From assembly GCA_025358395.1 (NCBI GenBank), contig JANYJT010000050.1, positions 1 to 32,776 on the forward strand: a stretch of DNA of 32,776 bases, in the 5' to 3' direction. Made by a program: the position numbers and the translations under genes. How positions within the stretch are numbered: position 1 is the stretch's first letter; the number at the start of each line of letters is the position of its first letter. Below the pieces are notes generated by a model, which saw nothing but the letters and a program-made list of their open reading frames with translations, was not told where the DNA came from and did no database searches. Origin of the DNA: Bacteroidia bacterium (GTDB lineage Bacteria; Bacteroidota; Bacteroidia; Bacteroidales; Prolixibacteraceae). Below are positions 9,063 to 17,799 of the stretch, piece after piece.

Positions 9063-9848
9063 TTACTTTTTGTCGAATTTTTTCGCTTCGTTCCAATAGA
9101 CATCCATCTCTTCAAGAGTCATATCTTGAAGAGATTTTCCTTTTAACAGGGTTTGTTCCTCCAGATAATTGAACCTTTTAATAAATTTCTGATTGGTTCT
9201 TTCGAGCGCACTTTCAGGATCAACATGGTACAATCGGGCTGCATTGACAATTGAAAAAATAAGATCACCAAACTCATGTTCAATCTCATTATTGTTACCT
9301 GCCTTCATTTCTAGTTCCAGCTCGCCTAATTCCTCTTTTACCTTATCCCAAACCTGCTCTTTGTATTCCCAGTCAAAACCGACTCCCCTAACCTTCTCCT
9401 GAATTCTGTTGGCTTTTACGAGCGCAGGAAGCGCCATGGGAACACCTTCCAGAACACGTTTATTCCTTCCTTTTTCAGAAAGTTTAAGATTTTCCCAGTT
9501 ACGGATAACCTGATCAGAATCAGCGACACTGGTGGTGCCAAATACATGTGGATGCCTGTAAATTAGCTTATCAATCAGGTGATTAATTACATCTCCAATA
9601 TCAAATTGACCCTGCTCCTCTCCTATCCTGGCATAAAAGACAATATGTAAGAGAATATCACCTAGCTCTTTTTTGATTTCCTGGACATCGTTTTCCAGGA
9701 CAGCGTCACCTAATTCGTATACCTCTTCGATGGTCAATTTGCGTAACGATTCGTTGGTCTGTTCGCGATCCCATGGACATTTTTCCCGAAGCTCATCCAT
9801 GATATCCAATAACTTTCCAAATGCCTCAATTTTTTCTTGCCTCTCCAT
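9063..9848 (-). CDS. mazG: Nucleoside triphosphate pyrophosphohydrolase MazG
   Basis: A 261-residue protein from the ATG at 9848, matching E. coli MazG (263 residues). The frame is open to 9887, but the extra 13 residues are not family-like. MazG hydrolyses (d)NTPs to NMP and pyrophosphate, cleaning the nucleotide pool and affecting ppGpp. Both all-alpha MazG modules are present. The first has the metal-binding EExxE and ExxD pattern (E41, E42, then E61 and D64 in KKELGDIL). The second has EIEHEFGDLIFSIVNAARL. It opens with KLLDIMDELREKCPWDREQT, the typical N-terminus. A near-consensus -7 box (TATCTTCG) sits at 9869-9876. Convergent with clpC with a three-base gap. Confidence 0.95.
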   Translation of the reverse strand: MERQEKIEAFGKLLDIMDELREKCPWDREQTNESLRKLTIEEVYELGDAVLENDVQEIKKELGDILLHIVFYARIGEEQGQFDIGDVINHLIDKLIYRHPHVFGTTSVADSDQVIRNWENLKLSEKGRNKRVLEGVPMALPALVKANRIQEKVRGVGFDWEYKEQVWDKVKEELGELELEMKAGNNNEIEHEFGDLIFSIVNAARLYHVDPESALERTNQKFIKRFNYLEEQTLLKGKSLQDMTLEEMDVYWNEAKKFDKK

Positions 9849-9973
9849 TATTCCAAGTTTAATCTTTGCGAAGATACATTTTTGCATCTTTTAATTTTCC
9901 CTCTGCTTACCAGGAAACAGTATCAAAAAAATATTTAATTTGCAGAAAAATCTGTGAGATGACAATGTAACGT

Positions 9974-10954
9974 ATGATTGAAAATGTATTTATCCTTGAT
10001 GGCATAGAACCTGCTGATTTTTACGGCATCAGAAATTCAAAACTTGACCTTGTTAAGAAATATTGTCCAAATTTGTCTCTTGTTGCCAGAGGAAATACAT
10101 TGAAAGTCAAAGGGGATGTGACACAGGTTACCCAATTTTCTCAGAAATTTCAACTTCTACTTGAGCATTTCTATCGATTCAACATTCTGTCAGATGAAAC
10201 GATTCATCAGATTATGGTAAACGACCCTGATACTGCTGATCAAAGTATGCTCAACAACAGTGATGTTCTTCTGTTTGGAAATGCAGGGAAACCCATTAGG
10301 GCCAGAACCCTCAATCAAAAAAAATTGGTGGAAAGTTGCTCAGAAGTTGATTTAATGTTTGCCATTGGTCCCGCCGGAACAGGAAAGACATATACGGCCA
10401 TAGCCATGGCTGTTAAATTACTGAAAAGCAGAAGTATAAAGAAGATAATACTAAGTAGACCGGCGGTTGAAGCAGGTGAAAACCTCGGCTTTTTACCGGG
10501 TGATCTGAAAGAAAAGATTGATCCTTATTTACAGCCGCTTTACGATGCCCTGCTTGACATGATTCCGGCCAAAAAGCTGGAGGAATACCTAAAAGATGGA
10601 ATTATTCAGATAGCTCCTCTTGCTTTTATGCGTGGGCGAACTTTGAGCAATGCCTTTGTGATTCTGGATGAAGCCCAAAACACGACTGTTCCCCAGTTGA
10701 AAATGTTTCTTACCAGGATGGGACTTAATACCAAGTACGTCATTACCGGAGATATAACACAAATAGATCTGCCAAGACACCAGAAATCCGGTTTGATCTT
10801 CGCATTGCAAATTCTTAAGGGAATCGAAGGAATAGCTTCCGTTTATTTTGATCATACTGACATTATCCGGCATAAACTGGTCAGGGATATTGTGCTGGCA
10901 TACGATCGATATGAAGAGAAGAGAGATGAATTGACAGGGAGGCAGGGAGACTAG
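9974..10954 (+). CDS. PhoH-family ATPase (PhoH-like protein)
   Basis: A 326-residue cytosolic protein. The N-terminal 110 residues are a KH-like nucleic-acid-binding region typical of bacterial PhoH2/PhoL proteins. The rest is a RecA-like ATPase: Walker A GPAGTGKT (132-139), the SRPAVEAGENLGFLPGDL signature, Walker B VILDEAQN, and a TGDITQIDLP sensor segment. The family is linked to RNA handling and ribosome maturation and sits near ybeY in many bacteria; here it precedes purC. The last residues (about TGRQGD) are encoded inside a GA-rich word repeat that also supplies the stop, so the native C-terminus has probably been replaced or trimmed by repeat growth. Confidence 0.92.
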   Translation: MIENVFILDGIEPADFYGIRNSKLDLVKKYCPNLSLVARGNTLKVKGDVTQVTQFSQKFQLLLEHFYRFNILSDETIHQIMVNDPDTADQSMLNNSDVLLFGNAGKPIRARTLNQKKLVESCSEVDLMFAIGPAGTGKTYTAIAMAVKLLKSRSIKKIILSRPAVEAGENLGFLPGDLKEKIDPYLQPLYDALLDMIPAKKLEEYLKDGIIQIAPLAFMRGRTLSNAFVILDEAQNTTVPQLKMFLTRMGLNTKYVITGDITQIDLPRHQKSGLIFALQILKGIEGIASVYFDHTDIIRHKLVRDIVLAYDRYEEKRDELTGRQGD

Positions 10955-11040
10955 GGGACGGTGAAGAAAAGAGGGGGAGACTTGGAGACTTGGGGACGGT
11001 GAAGAATTGAGGGTGGAGACTTGGAGACTAGGGGACTGGG
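10945..11040. repeat. GA-rich tandem word repeat after phoH
   Basis: The hexamer GAGACT starts at 10947, 10977, 10985, 11016 and 11024. The spacing alternates between 30-31 and 8, so the unit is about 39 nt with an inner 8-nt doubling. A GGGGACGGTGAAGAA block follows twice. The array begins inside the last codons of phoH and supplies its TAG stop. There is no matching inverted copy nearby, unlike the repeats between convergent genes. Confidence 0.85.
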
Positions 11041-11171
11041 CGAATGTAAACTTGAAAAAATTTGTCTTGTCCTGAAATAGATTTACGATAAGTATAAACA
11101 AAAAGCATAATGTGTCACTATCCGGATTCGCGAATTTATAAAGTATTGTTAAACAACAAAATATATCGATT

Positions 11172-12119
11172 ATGAGCAAAGCAATTGTGGCTACTGATTA
11201 CACTTTTCCAGGCTTGAAAAGTTTTTACAAAGGAAAAGTTCGGGATGTGTACAACATTAAAGATGAGTATCTGATCATGGTCGTTTCAGACCGGATTTCG
11301 GCTTTTGATGTAGTTTTACCCAAAGGAATTCCCTTTAAAGGTCAGGTTTTAAACCAAATAGCTTCAAAATTCCTGGATGCAACTCAAGATATTGTTCCTA
11401 ATTGGAAAATTGCTTCGCCGGATCCAATGGTAACCATAGGTCATTTGTGTGAGCCTTATAAAGTAGAAATGGTGATACGGGGTTATCTTACCGGTCATGC
11501 GTGGCGTGAATATAGTTTAGGAAAACGCACCTTGTGTGGTATTCCTCTTCCTGAAGGAATGAAAGAAAATCAAAAATTTCCGGAACCAATTATCACACCC
11601 ACCACCAAAGCAATGGAGGGTCATGATGAGGATATTTCGCGGGAAGAGATTGTTTCTCAAGGATTGGTTTCAGAAGAGGAATATACCAAATTGGAGCAAT
11701 TTACCAGGGACATCTTTCAAAGAGGCACAGAAATAGCAGCCCAAAAAGGATTGATCCTGGTGGATACAAAATATGAATTCGGGAAAAAAGAGGGAATCAT
11801 ATACTTGATAGACGAGATTCATACGCCAGATTCATCCCGGTATTTTTACGCATCCGGGTACGAAGAACGGTTGGCAAAAGGTGAAAATCAGAAACAATTG
11901 TCCAAGGAGTTTGTGCGTCAATGGCTTATTGAGAATGGTTTTCAAGGGAAGGATGGGCAAAAGGTCCCATTTATGAGTGATGAGTTTGTTTCGCAGATTT
12001 CTGATCGTTACATCGAGCTTTTCGAGCACATTACCGGTGATCATTTCGTAAAAGCGGAAATGGAAGATGTTAACGCAAGAATCTATCAAAATATTAACAA
12101 ATTTATAAGCAATATCTGA
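11172..12119 (+). CDS. purC: Phosphoribosylaminoimidazole-succinocarboxamide synthase
   Basis: A 315-residue enzyme of purine synthesis that joins CAIR and aspartate using ATP to give SAICAR. It begins with the SAICAR synthetase signature [10 protein letters not shown], then [14 protein letters not shown]. It later has the [16 protein letters not shown] segment and the DTKYEFG and [10 protein letters not shown] motifs that hold the nucleotide and metal. At about 315 residues it is the longer form, as found in yeast Ade1 and Bacteroidota, rather than the about 240-residue E. coli form. Its TGA stop overlaps the ATG of the next gene by one base, so the thioredoxin-like gene is translationally coupled to it. 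Confidence 0.97.
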   Translation: MSKAIVATDYTFPGLKSFYKGKVRDVYNIKDEYLIMVVSDRISAFDVVLPKGIPFKGQVLNQIASKFLDATQDIVPNWKIASPDPMVTIGHLCEPYKVEMVIRGYLTGHAWREYSLGKRTLCGIPLPEGMKENQKFPEPIITPTTKAMEGHDEDISREEIVSQGLVSEEEYTKLEQFTRDIFQRGTEIAAQKGLILVDTKYEFGKKEGIIYLIDEIHTPDSSRYFYASGYEERLAKGENQKQLSKEFVRQWLIENGFQGKDGQKVPFMSDEFVSQISDRYIELFEHITGDHFVKAEMEDVNARIYQNINKFISNI

Positions 12120-12637
12120 TGAATAGAAAAATAGCAACATCTCTCCTGACGATGTTTTTTACGACCTTACTCTTTGCTCAAACAACCCCTAAAGGTCCGA
12201 CAACATTGGTTTCTTTAGGTATGCAGGTTCCCTCATTTCAATATGAATCTGCCAAAGGCAAAATGGCCAAAATAAGCGATTTGAAAGGTAAAGTAGTACT
12301 AATCAATTTCTTTGCAACCTGGTGTGGTCCGTGCAAGATTGAATTACCCAAAATACAGTCTGAAATATGGAACAGGCACGGAAACAACCCAAAATTTGCC
12401 ATGTTGACATTCGGAAGAGAACATTCCCGGCAAGAAGTTGAAAAATTTAAAGTTTCAAATGGATTTCTGTTTCCATTCTATCCTGATTCCAAAAGAGGTG
12501 TTTATGGAAAATTTGCCACGCAATCAATACCAAGAAGCGTACTAATTAACGAAGAAGGAAAGATTATTTTCCTGTCAGAAGGCTTTGAGGAAGGACACTT
12601 TAACGAATTGGTGAAGCTGATTGACAGCATATTGTAA
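12119..12637 (+). CDS. TlpA-like thioredoxin-family protein, exported
   Basis: A 172-residue protein with a signal peptide (about 1-20, ending TTLLFA before QTT). The mature part is a thioredoxin fold of the TlpA/ResA/AhpC-TSA kind. The active site WCGPC (C69, C72) sits after FFATW, and the cis-Pro loop is in QSIPRSVLIN. The N-terminal VPSFQYESAKGKMAKISDLKG region is typical of periplasmic thiol reductases. The likely role is reducing or exchanging disulfides outside the cytoplasm; the substrate cannot be told. It overlaps purC by one base (TGATG), which suggests coupled translation rather than shared function. Confidence 0.88.
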   Translation: MNRKIATSLLTMFFTTLLFAQTTPKGPTTLVSLGMQVPSFQYESAKGKMAKISDLKGKVVLINFFATWCGPCKIELPKIQSEIWNRHGNNPKFAMLTFGREHSRQEVEKFKVSNGFLFPFYPDSKRGVYGKFATQSIPRSVLINEEGKIIFLSEGFEEGHFNELVKLIDSIL

Positions 12638-12650
12638 TTATGCTGCTTAA

Positions 12651-12683
12651 AGAACCGTCCTGACATTAGATCAAAACGGTTCT
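12651..12683. terminator. Possible weak terminator hairpin
   Basis: AGAACCGT (12651-12658) and ACGGTTCT (12676-12683) are perfect complements around a 17-base loop, between the ends of the TlpA-like gene (+) and the TonB receptor gene (-). No long U run follows on either strand, so it is a tentative call. Confidence 0.35.
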
Positions 12684-12789
12684 CAATTAAACTAAAACTA
12701 TGAAAAAAAGGTACACTATCATCACAAAGTTGTATCAATAAAGCGTTAAGCCGATTTAATGGAGATTAAAGATTGTTAATATATCGTCT

Positions 12790-14862
12790 TTACAGTCCTA
12801 TTTTTAAAACTACACCGGCTTTGGCCCAAAATCCGGGCTGTTCAACATTTCCATAATCGAAGTAGGTTTTGTTTAACAAATTGTTTGCCTCAATGTAAAA
12901 GACAAAATGATTTCTATTCCAGTTTAATCGGGAATCAAGAAGCCATAATGGCGCATAATCCACTTCATTTCCGTACTTGTTTCCAATCCATGAAGTGTAG
13001 GTTCCATTGCGATCCTGATAAGATATTAACCAGCTTGCATTCAGATTTTTACTTATCGAATGGGTAAGTTTCATGTCTATTTTATGTTTCAGGTAGTCAA
13101 GAAGATATTTTGATATGAGGGTTCCTGATTCTTTATCCTGACTTAGATAGCCATAGGAAAGTTCAAGAGATTGTATAAAGGATTTTTTATCGAAAAGCAC
13201 CGAAGGATTTATCTTTGCGGAAAATTCAACTCCGAAGGTATTTAGGTTGGTCATGTTTCTGGCATTCCATATCGTTTCATTGGGTTGCCGTACCCAATCG
13301 ATCATGTTTTGCCCCCATCTTTTGAACAATGTCACATGGGAAGTTAACCAGCTTCCGGTAAATTTTAAGCCTGATTCAATGGAGACCGCTTCTTCAGGCT
13401 GGAGTTCAGGATTTCCAATATTAGTTGCACTTTGGTAATAAAGATCCGTGAAAGTCGGCAAGCGAAGAGATTTATTTACCGAAGTATACCACTTCGTCGC
13501 GGCAGATAATTTCCATCCGATGTCAAGACCGGGATACCATTGCCATTTGCGTCCTAATTGAGTGTTTCTATTGATCATCAGACCGGTAGAAAGATCAACA
13601 GGGCCAAAATGACCTGAATATTCACCGAAGATGCCAATATTTGTCCGGCTATCTGAATGGTTATATTGGATTTCACTTTCGCCAGGAATACTGGTTGGTG
13701 ATTTCATCTCTTTCCCAAGCACTGTACTCCAAATATTTTCATTTCTGAAGTCAGTACCAAAGGCCAGATTGCCCATTCCTGTTTTTACCCATCCGCTTAA
13801 ATTTGAACCATAGGTATCTGTCAGGTGATAGTTGTGCATTTTGTACCATGAAGGAGCATTCTCGAAATCTCTGAAAAGTTCAAACCGATCCTGGTTTCTT
13901 CTCCAATACAAGGAGGGAGTAAAATGGAATGTACCAATCGAGGTAGCTTTAATTGAGGCAAATGAGGTTTTAATCCGCTCAAATTGGTTGGGATAAACCG
14001 GAGTATAGAAATCATTGGCGCCAAATCCCCTGTCTGTATACCCTCCTTGAAACTGCAGTTTCCCGGTAGGATAGATCCGGCTTCCTGTGTAAAACAGATT
14101 TCCAATTTTGAAATCCCGATTATGAAGAGAACCATCAGATTTTTTATAATCAACAGATATACTATTAATTATATTACTTGTCTTAAAGTATGAGTTAATA
14201 GATGATTCCAGAAAACCATATTGTCCGGCACTGAAACGTCCGGTCATTGAAGGGCTTTCCGACAGACCGGTAATAATGTTAATGGCGCCGCTGAATGCAT
14301 TGGGACCATAGATTCTGGAGGAGGGACCTTCCAGTATTTCAATCCGGTCTATGGCATCAAAACTGATGGGCAGGTTTAGGTTGTGGTGACCAGTTTGCGG
14401 ATCATTGAGCGGAATTCCGTTCAGGAGAATCAATACCTGGTCGAATGAGCTTCCGCGGATGCTTATATCTGCCTGAACCCCATTGTTTCCACGTTGTCTG
14501 ATATCAACATTGGAAGCAAATTTTAGAAGGTCCTGCAGATCGTGAACAGGGGCATTCGACAGCTCTTCCTTTCCGATAATTTGTACGACGCGTGCCGCCC
14601 GGGAAAAAGCAACAGGCATTCGCTGCGCACTAATAACAACCTCGTCAACTTCTATCTCTTTAATTTGCTGAGTAGTATCACCCTTTGATACCAAAAAATG
14701 AGTTTCAGCGTGAGCAGGGGTTGCAAAAGTCAGGTAACTGATACTTAAAGTAGCAATTTGGATGACCTTGTGCAAACTTGAAAAGATCGAATATCCTTTC
14801 CTACCCCATTTTCTAAAGGTGACGGCTGGTTTTTGTGTGCGCAAAAACCTTTTTTGAATCAT
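12790..14862 (-). CDS. TonB-dependent outer-membrane receptor (BtuB-like)
   Basis: A 690-residue receptor for TonB-driven uptake through the outer membrane. The start is at the ATG at 14862. The first 30 residues include FRKWGRKGYSIFSSL, an N-terminal stretch I recognise from many Bacteroidota BtuB-like receptors, followed by the hydrophobic signal core ending near HA (about 52). Next come a TonB-box-like region (about 70-80, VDEVVISAQ), a plug domain with RGSSFDQVLILLNGIPLNDPQTGHH and IEILEGPSSRIYGPNAFSGAINI, and a 22-strand-type barrel ending in an aromatic-rich strand. There is no SusD partner and no carboxypeptidase-like N-domain, so it is a small-ligand type. The ligand is not known; no cobalamin riboswitch fits in the 116-bp upstream gap. 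It is divergent from the GH109 gene. Confidence 0.88.
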   Translation of the reverse strand: MIQKRFLRTQKPAVTFRKWGRKGYSIFSSLHKVIQIATLSISYLTFATPAHAETHFLVSKGDTTQQIKEIEVDEVVISAQRMPVAFSRAARVVQIIGKEELSNAPVHDLQDLLKFASNVDIRQRGNNGVQADISIRGSSFDQVLILLNGIPLNDPQTGHHNLNLPISFDAIDRIEILEGPSSRIYGPNAFSGAINIITGLSESPSMTGRFSAGQYGFLESSINSYFKTSNIINSISVDYKKSDGSLHNRDFKIGNLFYTGSRIYPTGKLQFQGGYTDRGFGANDFYTPVYPNQFERIKTSFASIKATSIGTFHFTPSLYWRRNQDRFELFRDFENAPSWYKMHNYHLTDTYGSNLSGWVKTGMGNLAFGTDFRNENIWSTVLGKEMKSPTSIPGESEIQYNHSDSRTNIGIFGEYSGHFGPVDLSTGLMINRNTQLGRKWQWYPGLDIGWKLSAATKWYTSVNKSLRLPTFTDLYYQSATNIGNPELQPEEAVSIESGLKFTGSWLTSHVTLFKRWGQNMIDWVRQPNETIWNARNMTNLNTFGVEFSAKINPSVLFDKKSFIQSLELSYGYLSQDKESGTLISKYLLDYLKHKIDMKLTHSISKNLNASWLISYQDRNGTYTSWIGNKYGNEVDYAPLWLLDSRLNWNRNHFVFYIEANNLLNKTYFDYGNVEQPGFWAKAGVVLKIGL

Positions 14863-14888
14863 ATTTGAATATTTTAATTAAAAGTGAC

Positions 14889-14896
14889 CAAAATTA
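14889..14896 (-). promoter_or_regulatory. Candidate -7 box for the TonB receptor gene
   Basis: The minus strand reads TAATTTTG, a perfect TAnnTTTG, 26 bp before the receptor ATG. A TTG lies only 15 bp upstream of it rather than 19-21, so the -33 element is uncertain. Confidence 0.4.
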
Positions 14897-14978
14897 TTCT
14901 TTTTATGAATGCAAATGATCATTTTTGTCTAAGCAGGACATTAAAACAATATTTGATCAAAACTAACAAATCTACTTT

Positions 14979-16424
14979 ATGGGTACCAATAGAAGAGAAT
15001 TTATCAAACAAGGCAGCATTGCAGGTGCAGGACTTTCCGGTATGACGATGATGCCCAATGATCTTTTTGCGCAAAAAAAAGAGAAAGGAAAAAAATCAGT
15101 CACCAGAGATGAAAGCATTGTTCGTGTTGGATTTATTGGTGTAGGTGGCCGCGGACAGGGCCATGTGCATGATTCAATTACGGTTGGAGGAATTGAAATT
15201 GTGGCAGTTTGTGATATCAGTCCGGATTCTTTGGAAAGTGCCGGGCTGATCATCTCAAAAAACGGCATGAAGGAACCGAAAATATACACGGGGCATGATC
15301 ATGCATATGAAGAGATGCTAAAAAGCGAAGAACTGGATGCAGTAATCATTGCTACACCCTGGGAATGGCATGTTCCGATGGCCATCGCATCGATGAAGGC
15401 AGGAGTTCCTTATACCGGAGTTGAAGTTTCGGCAGCCAATTCATTGGAAGAGTGCTGGGACCTGGTAAATGTGCATGAAGAGACCGGAAAACAGTTGATG
15501 ATCATGGAGAATGTCTGCTATCGCAGGGATGTGATGGCTATTCTCAACATGGTTCGCTCCAATATGTTCGGTGAAATTGTTCATTGCAGATGTGGTTATG
15601 AACATGATCTTAGAGGAGTTAAGTTTGATCTGTTGAAAAATGATCTCAAGATCGGCAGAGAAGCCCATTCAGAAGCTCAATGGCGGGGATTGCACTCTGT
15701 TCGCCGCAACGGAGATCTTTACCCTACGCACGGTTTAGGCCCCATTGGCACCTATTTGGACATAAACCGGGGAAACCGATTCCTGACTCTTTCTGCTATG
15801 GCCACAAAATCAAGAGGATTGCATGATTTTGTCGAGGACCACGCTGCAAAAGATAGTCTATTAAAGAATATCCAGTTCAATTTGGGAGATATCGTCACAA
15901 CTATGATTAAGTGCGCGAATGGTGAAACAATCCTGGTAACCCACGATACGAACTTGCCCCGCCCCTATTCGCTGGGATTCAGGGTACAAGGTACCAATGG
16001 GCTTTGGAGAGGTGAAGGATCGGGTAACTGGAAGGATCCTGCACAAGAGATCTATGTCGAAGGTCAGAGTAAACCTCATATTTGGGATCCATCAGAGCCC
16101 TGGCTAAAAAAATACGACCATCAGTACTGGAGGGAAAAAGGGGCACTGGCAGAAGGTGCAGGCCACGGAGGCATGGACTTTATCATGCTGAACGATTTTT
16201 ATGACACCGTTAGAAATAAAAAGCAAGTTCCGCTCGACGCCTATGATGCCGCTGCCTGGAGCGCTGTTTCTGCCTTGTCGGAGATGTCGGTAGCCAGAGG
16301 TGGTGCATCTGTTGATTTTCCTGATTTCACAAGGGGGCAGTGGATAAAAAGAAGACCGCATTTTGCCCGGGACAATCAATTCCCAATCAGTGAGGAGCGG
16401 TCATTGATCAACAATTTGTTCTAA
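14979..16424 (+). CDS. GH109-type Gfo/Idh/MocA family protein (alpha-N-acetylgalactosaminidase family)
   Basis: A 481-residue protein with a twin-arginine signal (NRREFIKQG at 4-12, then a Gly/Ala-rich core), so it is exported folded with its cofactor. An NAD-binding Rossmann fold follows: VGFIGVGGRGQGHV (50-63). The rest matches GH109, NAD-dependent glycosidases such as the Elizabethkingia alpha-N-acetylgalactosaminidase: GVEVSAANSLEECWD with E149, MENVCYRRD with Y181, and DLYPTHGLGP with Y248 and H251. The Y-x-x-H pair has the same spacing as in that enzyme. Length is slightly above the usual 440-460. Nearby ROK kinase and sugar transporter genes suggest a sugar-scavenging role. GalNAc as substrate is inferred from the family only. 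Confidence 0.88.
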   Translation: MGTNRREFIKQGSIAGAGLSGMTMMPNDLFAQKKEKGKKSVTRDESIVRVGFIGVGGRGQGHVHDSITVGGIEIVAVCDISPDSLESAGLIISKNGMKEPKIYTGHDHAYEEMLKSEELDAVIIATPWEWHVPMAIASMKAGVPYTGVEVSAANSLEECWDLVNVHEETGKQLMIMENVCYRRDVMAILNMVRSNMFGEIVHCRCGYEHDLRGVKFDLLKNDLKIGREAHSEAQWRGLHSVRRNGDLYPTHGLGPIGTYLDINRGNRFLTLSAMATKSRGLHDFVEDHAAKDSLLKNIQFNLGDIVTTMIKCANGETILVTHDTNLPRPYSLGFRVQGTNGLWRGEGSGNWKDPAQEIYVEGQSKPHIWDPSEPWLKKYDHQYWREKGALAEGAGHGGMDFIMLNDFYDTVRNKKQVPLDAYDAAAWSAVSALSEMSVARGGASVDFPDFTRGQWIKRRPHFARDNQFPISEERSLINNLF

Positions 16425-16460
16425 CAAAAAATGGGAGCCGAAGGACTCCCATTTTTTGTT
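16423..16460. terminator. Bidirectional intrinsic terminator shared by convergent genes
   Basis: A perfect 15-bp stem, 16423-16437 with 16446-16460, around an eight-base loop. The outer half is A-rich on the left and T-rich on the right, so each strand gets a U tract. It overlaps the TAA of the GH109 gene and the first base of the transporter stop, so one hairpin ends both transcripts. Confidence 0.9.
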
Positions 16461-17715
16461 ATTTTACTTCTCCGTTCTTATTGAAAATGGTTTGATTTGC
16501 TACCAGAGGCTTTGCCCAGAAAGTAAGAAATAGCAGGAATGATAATGTTACATAGTTAAACAACATACCTGTACGAAGGCCGAAATGATCAGCTAAAAAA
16601 CCGACAATCAGAGGAGTGACAGCCCCTCCCATAATTCCGGAACAGAGGATTCCGGAGAAGGAACCATGGTGTTCGGCAATTGAATTCATTCCAAGGGAAA
16701 AGACAATGGACCACATGACAGAGGCACAAAATCCCATGGCAATAAAAGCATAAAAGGAGAGCTTTGGATCCGAAGTAAATAGTGCTGTAGCCAGACAAGC
16801 CATTGATCCCATGACAAAAACGCGAAGAACCAGCTTACTATCTACAAGTTTCAATAATCCCAGTCCTAAAATACACCCAATGGTCATCAAACCCCAATAC
16901 CATTGTACTGCCTGTGCTCCTTCCACTTCAGGCCTCAATCCATGGTAGGTTTTTAAAAATTCTGAAATCCAGTTGGCCACCCCTTGCTCTGTTCCGACGT
17001 AAGCAAATATTCCGAAAAAGAACATGATCACAGTTTTGTTCTTTAGCAAATGAATAATTGTAGCCCAGTCGCCGGTTTTCTCATCTTCCTTCAATTCAAC
17101 CTTGGGAAATTTCGATGCTGCCACGACAAAAATCATCACAAATGCGATGATGGCAAATACCCAGTAAATAGATACCCAGTTGAGATCAGCAGGGACAAGT
17201 CCTCCCAATATTTTCACTATTCCGGTTGGTGAACCCTGAGGACCCAATTCGCTTACGAGATAAGAATAGAGCATAGGGCTCAAAAAGGAGGCTCCCCCAA
17301 AAAAGAGCTGCGCCATCACAGAAAAAAAGGCAAAATGCTCTTCTCCTCCGGAGACACGAAGCAACGGATTGATAGCGACTTGCAAAATGGCCATACCGGC
17401 GCCAATGAAAAATAGTGAGCCCAACATCACTCCGAATTTTGGTACCAGGCCAAAGATCAGGGCACCAGCAAAAGCTGAGATAAAAGCGGCCATCATGACC
17501 TTTTTCTCTTTGAACCGCTCTGTCATTAATCCGGCAGGAATAGACATCACACCATAGGCAATAAAGAAAAATAGTGGCAAAAATGCCGCCATTGTATTGC
17601 TGGCATGAAAATCATCCTTTGCTCCCGGCAAAATAGCCCCCAAAATATTCGTCAGAAATGAGATGACAAAAAAGACAATAAAAACCAGAAAGACCATGTA
17701 ATAGTTACGCTTCAT
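16459..17715 (-). CDS. Sugar MFS transporter, FHS (FucP/GlcP-like) family
   Basis: A 418-residue inner-membrane protein with about 12 hydrophobic segments. It begins with the FHS-type first helix (FVISFLTNILGAILPGAKDDF) and the second-helix motif FIAYGVMSIPAGLMTERF, close to the fucose permease FucP and the glucose/galactose porter GlcP, proton-sugar symporters. FAGALIFGLVP and INPLLRVSGGEEHFAFFSVMAQLFFGGASFLSP are further family-like parts. It lies 84 bp after the ROK kinase gene on the same strand, so the pair probably imports a hexose or hexosamine and phosphorylates it. It converges with the GH109 gene on a shared terminator. The exact sugar cannot be read from the sequence. Confidence 0.88.
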   Translation of the reverse strand: MKRNYYMVFLVFIVFFVISFLTNILGAILPGAKDDFHASNTMAAFLPLFFFIAYGVMSIPAGLMTERFKEKKVMMAAFISAFAGALIFGLVPKFGVMLGSLFFIGAGMAILQVAINPLLRVSGGEEHFAFFSVMAQLFFGGASFLSPMLYSYLVSELGPQGSPTGIVKILGGLVPADLNWVSIYWVFAIIAFVMIFVVAASKFPKVELKEDEKTGDWATIIHLLKNKTVIMFFFGIFAYVGTEQGVANWISEFLKTYHGLRPEVEGAQAVQWYWGLMTIGCILGLGLLKLVDSKLVLRVFVMGSMACLATALFTSDPKLSFYAFIAMGFCASVMWSIVFSLGMNSIAEHHGSFSGILCSGIMGGAVTPLIVGFLADHFGLRTGMLFNYVTLSFLLFLTFWAKPLVANQTIFNKNGEVK

Positions 17716-17799
17716 TATATTGATTATTAAATTATTATTAGGTTTATCTGAATTAAAAATTAATGGATAGAGGCACTAATTTGTCATTAATGTCCAGTC

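Noticed and set aside
9057..9065. Terminator between clpC and mazG
   Set aside because: Only three bases separate the stops and no hairpin is evident; any termination must occur within the coding ends.
10589..11179. 196-residue minus-strand reading frame opposite phoH
   Set aside because: It is made of the GA-rich repeat read backwards plus the antisense of phoH; no protein-like features.
12700..12741. 13-codon reading frame MKKRYTIITKLYQ
   Set aside because: It looks like the start of a secreted protein but closes at once, with no coding signal around it; at most a remnant.
14863..14978. Cobalamin riboswitch before the BtuB-like receptor
   Set aside because: The gap is only 116 bp to the divergent gene and shows no B12-box-like GCCACTG or multi-stem layout.
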